Below, in pieces: positions 37,503 through 46,419 of a stretch of DNA of 64,000 bases. The DNA comes from Neolewinella antarctica (GTDB lineage Bacteria > Bacteroidota > Bacteroidia > Chitinophagales > Saprospiraceae). The stretch covers positions 575,915 through 639,914 of the forward strand of contig NZ_JAATJH010000002.1 in NCBI RefSeq assembly GCF_011927835.1, given 5' to 3'. Numbering within the stretch: position 1 is the stretch's first letter; the number at the start of each line of letters is the position of its first letter. A program made the position numbers and the translations under genes. A model generated the notes under the pieces. The model saw only the letters and a list, made by a program, of their open reading frames with translations, ran no database searches and was not told where the DNA came from.

Positions 37503-37870
37503 TGACCTTGCGCGTCTTCTTATTCTTCTGCAGTTGCCTGTTGCTGACCGCCTGCCAGCCGGATTCACCATCCCTGTTGGGCAGCTGGCGGGCGGTCGAC
37601 GTTCGCGAAAACGGGGACAGCTTACAACTCGACCCCGGTGAAATAAGCTTCGAGTTTCACTCCGATAATCGGTATGCCTACCGGTCCACGCTCAACTACC
37701 GCGAGGCAGGCACGTGGCGCTACGAAAACGGCTACCTCTACGCCCAGGACACGACTGGCCAGGAAGCCACGCAGTACGTCGTTGCCGTTGATTTGCTGCG
37801 TCAGGACAGTCTCTTATTACGCATGAAAGCGGACTCGGCGGAGCGAAAGGTTCTCCTGTTGCGTGAATAG
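37502..37870 (+). CDS. Small lipoprotein with lipocalin-like domain
   Basis: A 122-residue protein with a lipobox (LLTAC, Cys18) after a short hydrophobic segment, and a mature part that begins LLGSWRAVDV and continues with alternating strands (ISFEFHSDNRYAYRS, AGTWRYENGYLYAQD), the look of small lipocalin-like (DUF4923/lipocalin_5) domains. The GTG start overlaps the nhaD stop by one base, so it is co-transcribed. Its link with the antiporter is unclear. Confidence 0.65.
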   Translation: MTLRVFLFFCSCLLLTACQPDSPSLLGSWRAVDVRENGDSLQLDPGEISFEFHSDNRYAYRSTLNYREAGTWRYENGYLYAQDTTGQEATQYVVAVDLLRQDSLLLRMKADSAERKVLLLRE

Positions 37871-37875
37871 TATTT

Positions 37876-37924
37876 GCGCGGTCGCCCTGACCAAGTACGG
37901 GATTAGCTACGCGCCGCAGGTGTA
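37876..37924. repeat. Second copy of the composite GC-rich/palindrome repeat
   Basis: Matches 2627-2675 at 42 of 49 positions. It lies directly after the lipoprotein gene. The palindrome arms are less perfect here (CCCTGACCAAGTACGGG). Confidence 0.65.
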
Positions 37925-38000
37925 AAGTATATCCAAGTAGAAGTAGCGTATCCTGCCTAAGGTCCTCTTTTTTGACTGCCCGGAAACTTCTTTTTTCTTC

Positions 38001-39290
38001 CTATACCTCTTCCCCTTCCTCCGGAAGCCCTTCCCCCGCGGATCGCCACAACAAGCTACTATCCCCATAGCTCAAGAATCGAAAGTTATGTCCCAAGGCA
38101 TATGAGTAAATCTCCCGCCACCGGTCGCTGACAATCGCCGCGATTAGTAACAGCAGCGTAGACTTAGGTTGGTGAAAATTGGTGATCAATCCGTCTACCG
38201 TACGGACACCCGAAACGGGGGAAAGTAGAATCTCCGTGTGTCCGTTTAAATACTTGAGGTTTTGGTCTTCCATCATCGCCAGTAGCGCCGCTAAGCTCGC
38301 AGTTGCCGGCATTTCCCGAACTTCCCGGTCCTCGAACGCCCACTGCCCCACCGCGAAGGGCCGGTCTTCCACCCGTCGTCGATTAAGAAGCAAATCCGCA
38401 CCCAAACAATGCAGACTTTCCAGGCACCGTAGGGTAGTCGTCCCCACGCTCACCACCGTTCCCGAGTTTAAGTGCTTAGCGACCAATTTTGCCACGAAGT
38501 CTCTACTGACCGAAAAGGTCTCCCGGTGCATGTCGTGGCCGCCGAGGGTGGGGGAGGAGACGGGCCGAAAGGTCCCGGCACCGACGTGTAGAAGTACTTC
38601 CGCCCATTCAATGTCTTTTCGAGCTAGCCCAGCCATTACTTCCGGAGTAAAGTGTAAACCAGCCGTAGGGGCGGCAACGGAGCCGGCAACTTGGGCGAAG
38701 ACGGTTTGGTAACGATCCTCGTCCTCGGCCTCCGTCTCCCGGCCCAGGTAAGGTGGGAGGGGTAGCGTGCCGGCTGCTTCCAGTACCTCACCAAAAGTAA
38801 GGTCGGGTACGTCGCTAATAAAGCTGAAGGCAACGGTAAAAGTAGCGTCGCTACGCCCCGACCGCTCTGCTTCCAACGTAGCCGTGCCGCCGGAAAGCGG
38901 GACGGTCAGGGATAAACTCCCCCGCTTCCAACGCCGATTGCCGCCGATCAGGCACGTCCATTGCACCCGCGTCCTCGCCCCTAAATTCTGCGCGTGATCC
39001 GCCGGCTCCAATGGGTCGAGACAGAAGATTTCGATAGCCCGCTTGCCCTCGGCTAAAGGGAAAAACAGCCGTGCGTGAATGACGCGGGTCTTGTTGCCAA
39101 TGAGTAATGTCCCCGGCGGCAGATGATCCGGAAGGTCCTGAAACTCGTGGACTTCAATTGGTCTGCCAGGGCCGTGCCAGCGCAGTTGTTTAGCCGCGTC
39201 CCGCCGAGCCGCAGGATGACGGGCGATGCGGTCGTCCGGAAGGTCGTAATCGAAGGTGTCTACGGAAATATCGTGGGCGGAGTCGGGCAT
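38001..39290 (-). CDS. queA: S-adenosylmethionine:tRNA ribosyltransferase-isomerase
   Basis: A 429-residue enzyme of queuosine synthesis that transfers and isomerises the ribosyl part of SAM onto preQ1 in tRNA. Motifs: DLPDDRIARHPAARRDAAKQL near the N-terminus, PTAGLHFTPEVM, VLLHVGAGTFRPV, GHDMHRETF, VGTTTLRCLESL and GLITNFHQPKSTLLLL. It is longer than E. coli QueA (~355), mostly in the middle. I start at the ATG at 39290; a TATATTTG promoter box lies at 39307-39314. No other queuosine gene is present. Confidence 0.93.
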   Translation of the reverse strand: MPDSAHDISVDTFDYDLPDDRIARHPAARRDAAKQLRWHGPGRPIEVHEFQDLPDHLPPGTLLIGNKTRVIHARLFFPLAEGKRAIEIFCLDPLEPADHAQNLGARTRVQWTCLIGGNRRWKRGSLSLTVPLSGGTATLEAERSGRSDATFTVAFSFISDVPDLTFGEVLEAAGTLPLPPYLGRETEAEDEDRYQTVFAQVAGSVAAPTAGLHFTPEVMAGLARKDIEWAEVLLHVGAGTFRPVSSPTLGGHDMHRETFSVSRDFVAKLVAKHLNSGTVVSVGTTTLRCLESLHCLGADLLLNRRRVEDRPFAVGQWAFEDREVREMPATASLAALLAMMEDQNLKYLNGHTEILLSPVSGVRTVDGLITNFHQPKSTLLLLIAAIVSDRWREIYSYALGHNFRFLSYGDSSLLWRSAGEGLPEEGEEV

Positions 39291-39306
39291 GGGGCTGAAT
39301 TGGCCG

Positions 39307-39314
39307 CAAATATA
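39307..39314 (-). promoter_or_regulatory. -7 box for queA
   Basis: TATATTTG on the minus strand, full TAnnTTTG match, 17 bases before the ATG. Confidence 0.55.
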
Positions 39315-39477
39315 GTAGTTCAAAGGACCGAGTTGATTTTGTGTGAAATGTTGCCACCGTGGCTTCAATTTGACTTGATCCGTTACGTTGTTCGATGAAT
39401 ACGGGCCATTCATCGAAAACCGGAACCGAACCGCCCCGTGTATCGTTCCTTTATCGCCACGTTTAAACTGCGTCCGT

Positions 39478-41265
39478 ATGTCCAATTTCTTTAAGATTCT
39501 TTTCGGTTCCTGCCTGGGTACTTTACTCGCCCTCGGTGTTTTGGGGTTCATCGGCTTTTCCGCCGTTGCCGGCCTGGCGAGTTCCGGAGACGATAAACCG
39601 GACGTTGAAACCAACTCCATCCTCAAACTCGACCTCACAAAATTACCGGAACTGACGGGGAACTTGCCCGTCGACGGGTTCGAGTTCGACCTGGAAGGCA
39701 TCGGCCCGCTCGGTGTACACGACGTCGTGCGCGCGATCGAGAACGCCAAAAACGACGACGACATCAAGGGCATCTACCTGAACAGCATGAGCCAGGTGGG
39801 TGGATTTACTAAGCTGCGGCTAATCCGCGAGGCCCTGGTGGACTTTCGGGAGAACGGTAAATTCGTGGTCAGTTACGCACCCGTCTACGACCAGAACGCC
39901 TACTACCTGGCCAGCGCCGCCGACGAAGTTTACGTCGGCCCGCTCGGCGTGGTTGATTTTCGCGGCCTGGGTGCCGATATCCCTTTCTACAAAAACATGC
40001 TCGATAAGGTCGGCGTCCGCTTCGAGATCTTTTACGCCGGCAACTTTAAAAGCGCTACGGAGCCCTTCCGCCTGACGGAGATTAGTGACTCCAACCGCTT
40101 ACAGACGCGGGAGTACCTCACCGGCCTGTGGAACATGATGGCGGAAGACGTCGCGATCTCCCGCAACCTCACTCCCGCCACCGTCCGGGGTTTTGCCAAC
40201 AACCTCACCGGTTGGAAGGACCAGGCCGCCGTCGACGCCGGGCTCATCGATGGCGTTTACCGCCGCAACGAAGTGGACACGCGGTTGCGGACCTTACTTG
40301 GGCTCGAATCCGACGACAAGATCAAGGGGCTTTCCGTCGACGACTACTTTTCCGCCCGCCTCAAACTACTCCGGGGCGGTGGCGACGAAGTTGCCGTGCT
40401 GTTCGCGGAGGGCAGCATCGTTGATGGTAAAGCCGACCCGGGCTCGATCGGGGACAAAAATCTCGTGAAGGAAATCGATAAGTTAGCCGAAGATGATGAC
40501 GTGAAGGCCGTAGTCCTTCGGGTCAACAGTGGCGGTGGCAGCGCCAGTAGCTCGGAAAACATTTGGTACGCCTTCGAAAAATTCAAGGACACGGGTAAAC
40601 CCCTCGTCGTCAGCATGGGTACCTACGCGGCCAGCGGGGGCTACTACATCGCCGCCGGTGCGGATTCTATTTTTGCCGAGCCTTCCACGATTACCGGTTC
40701 CATCGGTGTTTTCATGCTGTTTCCGATGGTGGACGAGTTGATGAACGAGAAGATCGGCATCAACTTCGATACGGTCAATACTGCTCGGTACGCCAACGCC
40801 TTTAGTCCCTTCCGCCCCCTGAGTGAAGGCGCAAAGGATGTGCTCAAGGACCGCACGGCCATGATCTACGAAACTTTTCTGGACCGGGTAGCCGATGGCC
40901 GGGCGAACCTCACCAAGGAACAAGTACGCATTCTGGCCGGTGGCCGGGTGTATACCGGTCAGCGGGCGCTTGAAATTGGCCTGGTCGACCGCCTCGGCGG
41001 GCTCGACGACGCGATCGCTTCCGCGGCTGGCCTGGCGGGCATTGATTTAGACGACGTGAGCGTCGGTCAGTACCCGAAGATGAAAACGCCGCTGGAGCAG
41101 ATTATCGAAACCTACCTGGGCGAGGATGCCATGCCCACGATGGCCGGCGCGTCGATCGTCCGCGAGCAACTCGGGGAGGATAACTACCGCCACTTCGAGC
41201 TGCTGCGGGAGATGACGAAAGTCAACAAAGCGCAGTGTCGCCTACCGGTGGTGATCAACTTCTAG
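39478..41265 (+). CDS. sppA: Signal peptide peptidase SppA (long form, S49 family)
   Basis: A 595-residue membrane-anchored serine protease that degrades cleaved signal peptides in the periplasm. One N-terminal helix (about 8-32) is followed by two tandem S49 domains. The general-base lysine is in AGNFKSATEPFRL (first domain) and the nucleophile serine in MGTYAASGGYYIAAGADSI (second domain), the E. coli SppA arrangement. I start at the ATG at 39478, where the membrane anchor begins. A terminator follows directly. Confidence 0.92.
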   Translation: MSNFFKILFGSCLGTLLALGVLGFIGFSAVAGLASSGDDKPDVETNSILKLDLTKLPELTGNLPVDGFEFDLEGIGPLGVHDVVRAIENAKNDDDIKGIYLNSMSQVGGFTKLRLIREALVDFRENGKFVVSYAPVYDQNAYYLASAADEVYVGPLGVVDFRGLGADIPFYKNMLDKVGVRFEIFYAGNFKSATEPFRLTEISDSNRLQTREYLTGLWNMMAEDVAISRNLTPATVRGFANNLTGWKDQAAVDAGLIDGVYRRNEVDTRLRTLLGLESDDKIKGLSVDDYFSARLKLLRGGGDEVAVLFAEGSIVDGKADPGSIGDKNLVKEIDKLAEDDDVKAVVLRVNSGGGSASSSENIWYAFEKFKDTGKPLVVSMGTYAASGGYYIAAGADSIFAEPSTITGSIGVFMLFPMVDELMNEKIGINFDTVNTARYANAFSPFRPLSEGAKDVLKDRTAMIYETFLDRVADGRANLTKEQVRILAGGRVYTGQRALEIGLVDRLGGLDDAIASAAGLAGIDLDDVSVGQYPKMKTPLEQIIETYLGEDAMPTMAGASIVREQLGEDNYRHFELLREMTKVNKAQCRLPVVINF

Positions 41266-41286
41266 TCAATCCATTCATAATCTATT

Positions 41287-41324
41287 AGCAAGGGAATCCA
41301 GCAACAAGCTTGGGTTCCCTTGCT
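41287..41324 (+). terminator. Terminator after sppA
   Basis: AGCAAGGGAATCC (41287-41299) pairs with GGGTTCCCTTGCT (41312-41324) with one G-U pair. The -7 box of the next gene begins 8 bases later, so terminator and promoter are packed together. Confidence 0.75.
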
Positions 41325-41331
41325 GGCTTAT

Positions 41332-41339
41332 TACCTTTG
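41332..41339 (+). promoter_or_regulatory. -7 box for the DUF4293 gene
   Basis: TACCTTTG, a full match, 22 bases before the ATG at 41362 and immediately after the sppA terminator. Confidence 0.55.
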
Positions 41340-41361
41340 CCGGCGCTTAAAACTGTGTGAT

Positions 41362-41793
41362 ATGATCCAGCGAATTCAATCTATTTTTCTCTTCCTCGGT
41401 GCCGTTCTTTGCTTCGTGCTCTTCTTCACCGACGTGGCCGATACGCCAGCGCCGATGGAAACCAGTAGTCTGTTTGCCGATGCTCAATTTACCTTGTTTG
41501 ACGATCCGATTTTGCTGGTGCTCTTTGGCTTAGCTGGAGTGCTTTTGCTGGTGAATATATTTCTTTTTAATAACCGCAAGCTACAAATGACGCTGAGTTT
41601 AGTGGCTATTCTGCTGGTCGTTTTGGGTGCGGGCTACGGGGCCTTCCGCTTTTTTACGGACGTCGCGGCGGGTAGTGCGACGCCTGACTTTGGCCTGATT
41701 TTACCACTGTTGGCCATCATTTTCGGCTGGCTGGCGCGCAATAATATCAAAAAGGACGAGAAACTGGTGCGTAGCGCCGATCGCCTGCGGTAA
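41362..41793 (+). CDS. DUF4293 family membrane protein
   Basis: A 143-residue protein beginning MIQRIQSIFLFLGAVLCFV in the manner of the DUF4293 family of Bacteroidota, with four hydrophobic segments (about 5-22, 50-68, 75-95, 105-123) and a short basic tail (ARNNIKKDEKLVRSADRLR). Function unknown. I start at the ATG at 41362 because the promoter box precedes it and the family begins at this Met. Confidence 0.8.
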   Translation: MIQRIQSIFLFLGAVLCFVLFFTDVADTPAPMETSSLFADAQFTLFDDPILLVLFGLAGVLLLVNIFLFNNRKLQMTLSLVAILLVVLGAGYGAFRFFTDVAAGSATPDFGLILPLLAIIFGWLARNNIKKDEKLVRSADRLR

Positions 41794-41957
41794 TAGTGGG
41801 CGCGGTCGTAGACGCAAAGCATTTACTTAAGGAGCAGCGGGGCTTGGCCCTAAATACTTTACGCCTGCGCATCCCCAATATTGCACCCATTCCGATGGCT
41901 ACCGGGGCGCACTAATACCGCCAAAAACTTTTCCACCACCAGTGGGCTTTACGTGGC

Positions 41958-43784
41958 ATGGCAAAACCGCGCGGCGGCACCGAAGAAGCCCCCAGCTGGC
42001 GCGACCAGTTGGCGGCGCTCAAGAACATCCCCCCCTTTCTCCGATTAATCTGGGCCGCGAGCTCGAAACTCACCATCGCCAACATCGTGCTGCGCGTGCT
42101 GCAGGCGGCGTTACCGACGGCCATACTGTACATCGGTAAACTGATCATCGATGAGGTGATCCTGCTACTTGACGGTGGTGGTGACGTAGACTTTCTGTGG
42201 AAAGTCGTCGCCCTCGAATTCGTCCTGGGCCTGAGTTCCGACCTCCTCTCCCGCGCCACCACGCTCGTGGACGGCCTGCTGACGGACCTAATCAGTAACA
42301 AAACCAGCGTGGACATCATGCGCCACGCCGCCACGCTCGACCTGTACCAGTTCGAAGACGCCGAATTTTACGACAAGATGGAACGCGCGCGCCGGCAAAC
42401 CAACGGCCGCTCGACCCTAATGTCGCAACTACTCGCGCAGTTTCAGAGCATCATCACCATCATCGTGCTGGGTGTGACCGTGGTCACGTACAGCCCGTGG
42501 TTAATTGTCTTGTTAGTCGTAGCGGTCATTCCCAGCTTCATCCAGGAGAACTACTTTAACCAACAGAAATACAGCCTGACCCGTAGTTGGACGCCGGAGC
42601 GACGGGAATTGGATTACCTCCGTTACCTGGGCGCAAGCGACATCACGGCCAAAGAGGTTAAGATCTTCGGCCTGGCTGACTTCATCACGGACCGCTTCGA
42701 TATGCTGTCGATGAAGTACTACTTCGCCAACCGCAAGTTGGCCGTGCGCCGGGCGGGGTGGGGCGCTTTTTTCAGTGCGATCAGTTCGCTTACTTATTAC
42801 GGCGCTTACGTCCTGATCATCATGCAGGCCATCAGCGGCCAAATATCCGTGGGTACGCTGACCTTTCTCGCGGGCGCCTTCCGGCGGATGCAGCAGGGCT
42901 TACGAACGATTCTATCGCGGGTGGCGACGATCGGTGAAAACGCGCTGTACCTGCAGGACCTCTTCGACTTTTTCCGCATCGAGCCTGGCATCAGGGATCG
43001 GAAGGGCGCGTTGCCTTTTCCGGAAAAAGTAGTCGCGGGGTGGGTGTTCGAGAACGTCAGCTTTAAATACCCGGGCGCGGAAAAATTTGCGATCCAGAAC
43101 TTGTCCTTCGAGCTACCAATGGGGACAAAGCTCGCCCTCGTAGGGGAAAACGGTGCGGGAAAAACGACGTTGGTGAAATTACTGGCTCGCCTGTACGAAC
43201 CAACCGAAGGGCGCATCTTACTGGATGGTAAAGATTTGAAGGACTACCGCCTGAACGAACTGCGCGACCACGTGGGGGTGATCTTTCAGGACTTTTTCCG
43301 CTACCAACTCAGCGCGCGTGAGAACATCGCCGTGGGCCGGATTGAGGAGATCGACCAGCAGGACCGAATTGAAGACAGCGCGACGAAATCATTGGCCGCC
43401 GAGGTCGTAGAGAGCCTGCCGGGCAAATACGACCAACTTCTGGGGCGTCGCTTTGCCGGCGCGATGGACCTGAGTGGTGGGCAGTGGCAAAAAGTAGCAC
43501 TCGCGCGTGCCTACATGCGCGACGCTTCGCTACTCATCCTCGACGAACCCACCAGCGCGCTTGATGCCCGGGCGGAATTCGAAGTTTTCGAACGTTTCAC
43601 CGAACTCATCGAAGGAAAAGCCGCCGTCATCATCAGCCACCGTTTTTCTACCGTACGCATGGCGGATACAATTCTTTTTCTGGAGTACGGTCGACTACTG
43701 GAGTTGGGAACGCACGAAGAACTCATGCTGAAGGACGGCCGCTACGCCGAACTATTTAAGTTGCAGGCGCGGGGGTACCAGTAA
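41958..43784 (+). CDS. ABC exporter, fused membrane and ATPase domains
   Basis: A 608-residue half-transporter: six membrane helices in about 35-330, then an ATPase with Walker A GENGAGKTT (about 394-402), signature LSGGQWQKVALARAY, Walker B LLILDEPTSALD and the switch His in IISHRFS. It resembles MsbA/lantibiotic-type exporters of lipids, peptides or drugs; substrate unknown. It would act as a dimer. No accessory gene is adjacent. The long spacer after it holds a MITE-like element. Confidence 0.9.
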   Translation: MAKPRGGTEEAPSWRDQLAALKNIPPFLRLIWAASSKLTIANIVLRVLQAALPTAILYIGKLIIDEVILLLDGGGDVDFLWKVVALEFVLGLSSDLLSRATTLVDGLLTDLISNKTSVDIMRHAATLDLYQFEDAEFYDKMERARRQTNGRSTLMSQLLAQFQSIITIIVLGVTVVTYSPWLIVLLVVAVIPSFIQENYFNQQKYSLTRSWTPERRELDYLRYLGASDITAKEVKIFGLADFITDRFDMLSMKYYFANRKLAVRRAGWGAFFSAISSLTYYGAYVLIIMQAISGQISVGTLTFLAGAFRRMQQGLRTILSRVATIGENALYLQDLFDFFRIEPGIRDRKGALPFPEKVVAGWVFENVSFKYPGAEKFAIQNLSFELPMGTKLALVGENGAGKTTLVKLLARLYEPTEGRILLDGKDLKDYRLNELRDHVGVIFQDFFRYQLSARENIAVGRIEEIDQQDRIEDSATKSLAAEVVESLPGKYDQLLGRRFAGAMDLSGGQWQKVALARAYMRDASLLILDEPTSALDARAEFEVFERFTELIEGKAAVIISHRFSTVRMADTILFLEYGRLLELGTHEELMLKDGRYAELFKLQARGYQ

Positions 43785-44102
43785 CGTTAGTCGCCCTAAA
43801 ATATAGCTTAGGGAATAATTAAAGTTAATTCGTAAAATAAGGAAGCTGATTAGCAACATTAACTTACATTTTGTGTACTTACACTAAGATCGTCGGGTTT
43901 GTCGTCATCCATCTTAAGTTATACTGATTACTTTTGGTCAGTTTAAGAGAATTAACGGGTTTGGATTGCAGATTCGTAGCGCTGAGCACTAATTGTTCCG
44001 TCGTGAATTGGTATAGATTATTTGGCCTACGCCGCGCGTACAGACACATAAGATGAGCGTGCAGAGCAAACTTCGAATTATTCAACCGTTGGGAGAATTA
44101 CC

Positions 44103-44284
44103 ATACTACAGGACATTTTCCCCGGACGCTTGGAGGACCTCAACAATTTCGCCTTCGGCTTCACGGCAGAGGACGCTCCAAGGTCCTCAAGTAGAATTTT
44201 AGAACCTTGGAGCGTCTCGAAACTAAAGCGTAGCGAAGGGTTTCGAGTCCTCCAAGCGTCCAATTTGAAAATGTCCAGTAGTGT
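44103..44284. mobile_element. MITE-like element with 18-bp terminal inverted repeats and 11-bp target duplication
   Basis: The ends ATACTACAGGACATTTTC and (reverse) ACACTACTGGACATTTTC match at 16 of 18 positions. Both sides are flanked by the same GGAGAATTACC (44092-44102 and 44285-44295), a likely target-site duplication. Inside, GGACGCTTGGAGGAC (44124-44138) is mirrored at 44247-44261, GACGCTCCAAGGT (44172-44184) at 44204-44216, and CTCGAAAC by GTTTCGAG. At 182 bp it encodes nothing and must depend on a transposase elsewhere. The duplication length fits IS4-like elements, which is inference. Confidence 0.8.
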
Positions 44285-44576
44285 GGAGAATTACCTAAAG
44301 ATATGCTAACGGATTAGCGTAGAATAGTAGATATTTGCGCATTATGCGGAACATTATGCTACACTCCGTATTGAAACGGTAAATTGTATGGTCTGCGTAA
44401 ATTCTACGTTCCATCGATGATTACTGGTCAAACTCCGTACCAACGACACTACGGGTGCGTTAGCTACCAGCAAGACTTGTCGCAGCTCACATTTTAACTT
44501 GCCAATGCTTGCGGTACGTGACCAGGCGGTTGATCCGACGCCACTAAAAAATTTGTTTGTTCAAGTGTTGTTTTCA

Positions 44577-44609
44577 CCCCTTCCCAAATATATTAGGAAG
44601 GGGTTTTTT
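44577..44609 (+). terminator. Strong terminator pointing into the GH15 gene end
   Basis: CCCCTTCC (44577-44584) pairs with GGAAGGGG (44596-44603), followed by six T. It ends plus-strand transcription from the spacer just before the convergent GH15 gene. Confidence 0.75.
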
Positions 44610-44625
44610 ACGTGCAACATCGGTA

Positions 44626-46419
44626 CTAGCGTGCGCAGGCATTCGTGTTTCGCGTTTGCTTATCAATTTGAAAGGCGGCGGAGATCAGGGACAGGTGGGA
44701 AAAGGCCTGGGGGAAGTTACCGAGCTGCTCGCCGTGGATACCTATTTCCTCGCTGAACAAGCCAACGTGGTTTCCGTAGCCGAGCAGTTTTTGCATAACG
44801 ATCGTCGCCTCGTCTATCCGTCCGATACGGGCCAGGCACTCAGCGTACCAGAAAGAGCAAATGGTAAAAGAGCTCTCTTCCCCTTCGAGCCCGTCCGTAG
44901 CCCCGTCCTCTTGCTTATACCTAAAGACCAGTACGTCCGCCGTGAGCTTCTTTTCTATTTGCTCGAATGTCTTCAGCCAGCGGGGCTCCTTGCTGGATAC
45001 GAAGCGCAACAGCGGCATCAGTAGCGCGCTCGCATCCAGTGTTTCACTGCCGAGAAACTGGGGGTAAGCCTGCAGATCTTCATTCCAGAACCCGTCGTAA
45101 ATCTCCTCGTAAATCTCGTCCCGCACCGTGCGCCACTTTTCCAGTGGGTAGGGCAGGGAGCGGTCGTCGCCGATCGTCATCGCCCGGTCGAGCGCGACCC
45201 AGCAACAGACGGTCGAGTGAAGAAAGCGCTGTTTGCCACTGCGGACTTCCCAGATGCCGTGGTCCTTGGTCCGCCAGTTCTCGATGACGAAGTCCACCAT
45301 CACGGATATCTCACCCCAGAACTCACGGGTAATGCTGCCGCCGGACTCGTTGTAGAGGTAAATCGTATCGATGAGTTCACCATAGATGTCCATCTGCGTC
45401 TGGTCGTAGGCACCGTTGCCGATTCGGACGGGTTGGCTCTGCTTGTACCCCTCGAGGTGGTCCAGGCTAATTTCTTCCAGGTCCTTCCGGCCGTCGACGC
45501 CGTACATAAGTTGGAGGCTGTCCATACACTTATCCTGAATCCAAACCATAAAGGCTTCCGCCTCTTCGGTATAGCCCAGCCGCAGAAAGGCGTACATGGT
45601 GAAGGCGGAGTCACGGATCCACGTATAGCGGTAATCCCAGTTGCGTTCGCCACCGATTGTTTCCGGGAGGCCGAACGTCCCCGCCGCAACGGTACTGCCG
45701 AAGCGTTTTGAGGTGAGCAGCTTAAGCGTCAGGACGGACCGTAATACTTCTTCCTTCCACGGGCCATCGTAATTGCAGCGGCTCGACCAGCTCGACCAGA
45801 AGTCCCGACATTTTTTGAAGGCCGGCATGAAATCAGGTTCGTGCCGTTCGCCTTCCGCCAGCGTGAGGAGAAAATCCATGTTCTCCCCGTGCCGTAAGGA
45901 GATCATGCCTTCGAGGCCGTCTTCCTTGATCTCCAGGTCGGCGGAGGTGAGGAGTAATAGGGTCGGCTGCTCGCCCGCGGGGTCGTGCATCAGGTAGCCC
46001 GTGCCGTCCGGTCGTTTCTCCACCCGGCACGTCTGGCGCGCGTAGTCGAAGCGCGGTTTGATGTCTACCCGAATTTGGTGGTCGCCGTAAACGCCCTTCA
46101 GCCGGCGGTAGATGGCAAAATCCTGCTCCGCGTTTGCGATGGGCATAAAGTCCGTCACCTCGGCGATACCGGTTTTACTCAGGTAGCGGGTGAGCAGGAT
46201 GTTGGTGCCGGGTAGGTAAAGTTGTTTGTAGCGAATGTCTTCGTCTTCGCAGAAGAACGTAAAGCAGCCACCCTTTTTGTCGTCCAGGATTTTTCCGAAT
46301 ACGGAAGGTGAATCGAACCGGGGGAGACAGAGGAAATCAATCGAGCCGGATAAATTGACCAGGGCGAGCGTGTGGAGATTACCGATTACGGCGTGGTCTT
46401 CAATGGGGGTATAAGCCAT
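44626..46419 (-). CDS. Glycoside hydrolase family 15 (glucoamylase/trehalase-like)
   Basis: A 597-residue soluble enzyme with the GH15 layout: an N-terminal beta domain (AVIGNLHTLALVNLSGSIDFLCLPRFDSPSVFGKIL, about 9-44) and an (alpha/alpha)6 barrel. The barrel carries NWDYRYTWIRDSAFTMYAFLRLGYTEEAEAF, the KDHGIWEVRSGKQRFLHSTVCCWVALDRA segment with a likely catalytic Glu, and a second acidic segment EGEESSFTICSFWYAECLARIG. No signal peptide, so it is cytosolic, perhaps acting on maltosaccharides, trehalose or glucosylglycerol-type solutes. I start at the ATG at 46419 (MAYTPIEDHAVIGN). Confidence 0.9.
   Translation of the reverse strand: MAYTPIEDHAVIGNLHTLALVNLSGSIDFLCLPRFDSPSVFGKILDDKKGGCFTFFCEDEDIRYKQLYLPGTNILLTRYLSKTGIAEVTDFMPIANAEQDFAIYRRLKGVYGDHQIRVDIKPRFDYARQTCRVEKRPDGTGYLMHDPAGEQPTLLLLTSADLEIKEDGLEGMISLRHGENMDFLLTLAEGERHEPDFMPAFKKCRDFWSSWSSRCNYDGPWKEEVLRSVLTLKLLTSKRFGSTVAAGTFGLPETIGGERNWDYRYTWIRDSAFTMYAFLRLGYTEEAEAFMVWIQDKCMDSLQLMYGVDGRKDLEEISLDHLEGYKQSQPVRIGNGAYDQTQMDIYGELIDTIYLYNESGGSITREFWGEISVMVDFVIENWRTKDHGIWEVRSGKQRFLHSTVCCWVALDRAMTIGDDRSLPYPLEKWRTVRDEIYEEIYDGFWNEDLQAYPQFLGSETLDASALLMPLLRFVSSKEPRWLKTFEQIEKKLTADVLVFRYKQEDGATDGLEGEESSFTICSFWYAECLARIGRIDEATIVMQKLLGYGNHVGLFSEEIGIHGEQLGNFPQAFSHLSLISAAFQIDKQTRNTNACAR

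Larger units (their letters stand above)
43785..44625. other. 840-base AT-richer spacer without genes
   Basis: The spacer is clearly lower in GC than the surrounding genes. It holds the transposon-like element at 44103-44284 and ends in a strong plus-strand terminator (44577-44609). I find no convincing coding frame. The terminator suggests that something, perhaps a small RNA or the long tail of the ABC exporter mRNA, is transcribed through it. Confidence 0.55.

Noticed and set aside
38001-39773. A longer QueA beginning at 39773
   Set aside because: The extra N-terminus is antisense to sppA, has no family similarity, and a promoter box lies just upstream of the ATG at 39290.
44230-44260. TTTCGAGTCC as a tRNA T-arm
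   Set aside because: It belongs to the inverted repeats of the MITE-like element and no tRNA cloverleaf can be built around it.
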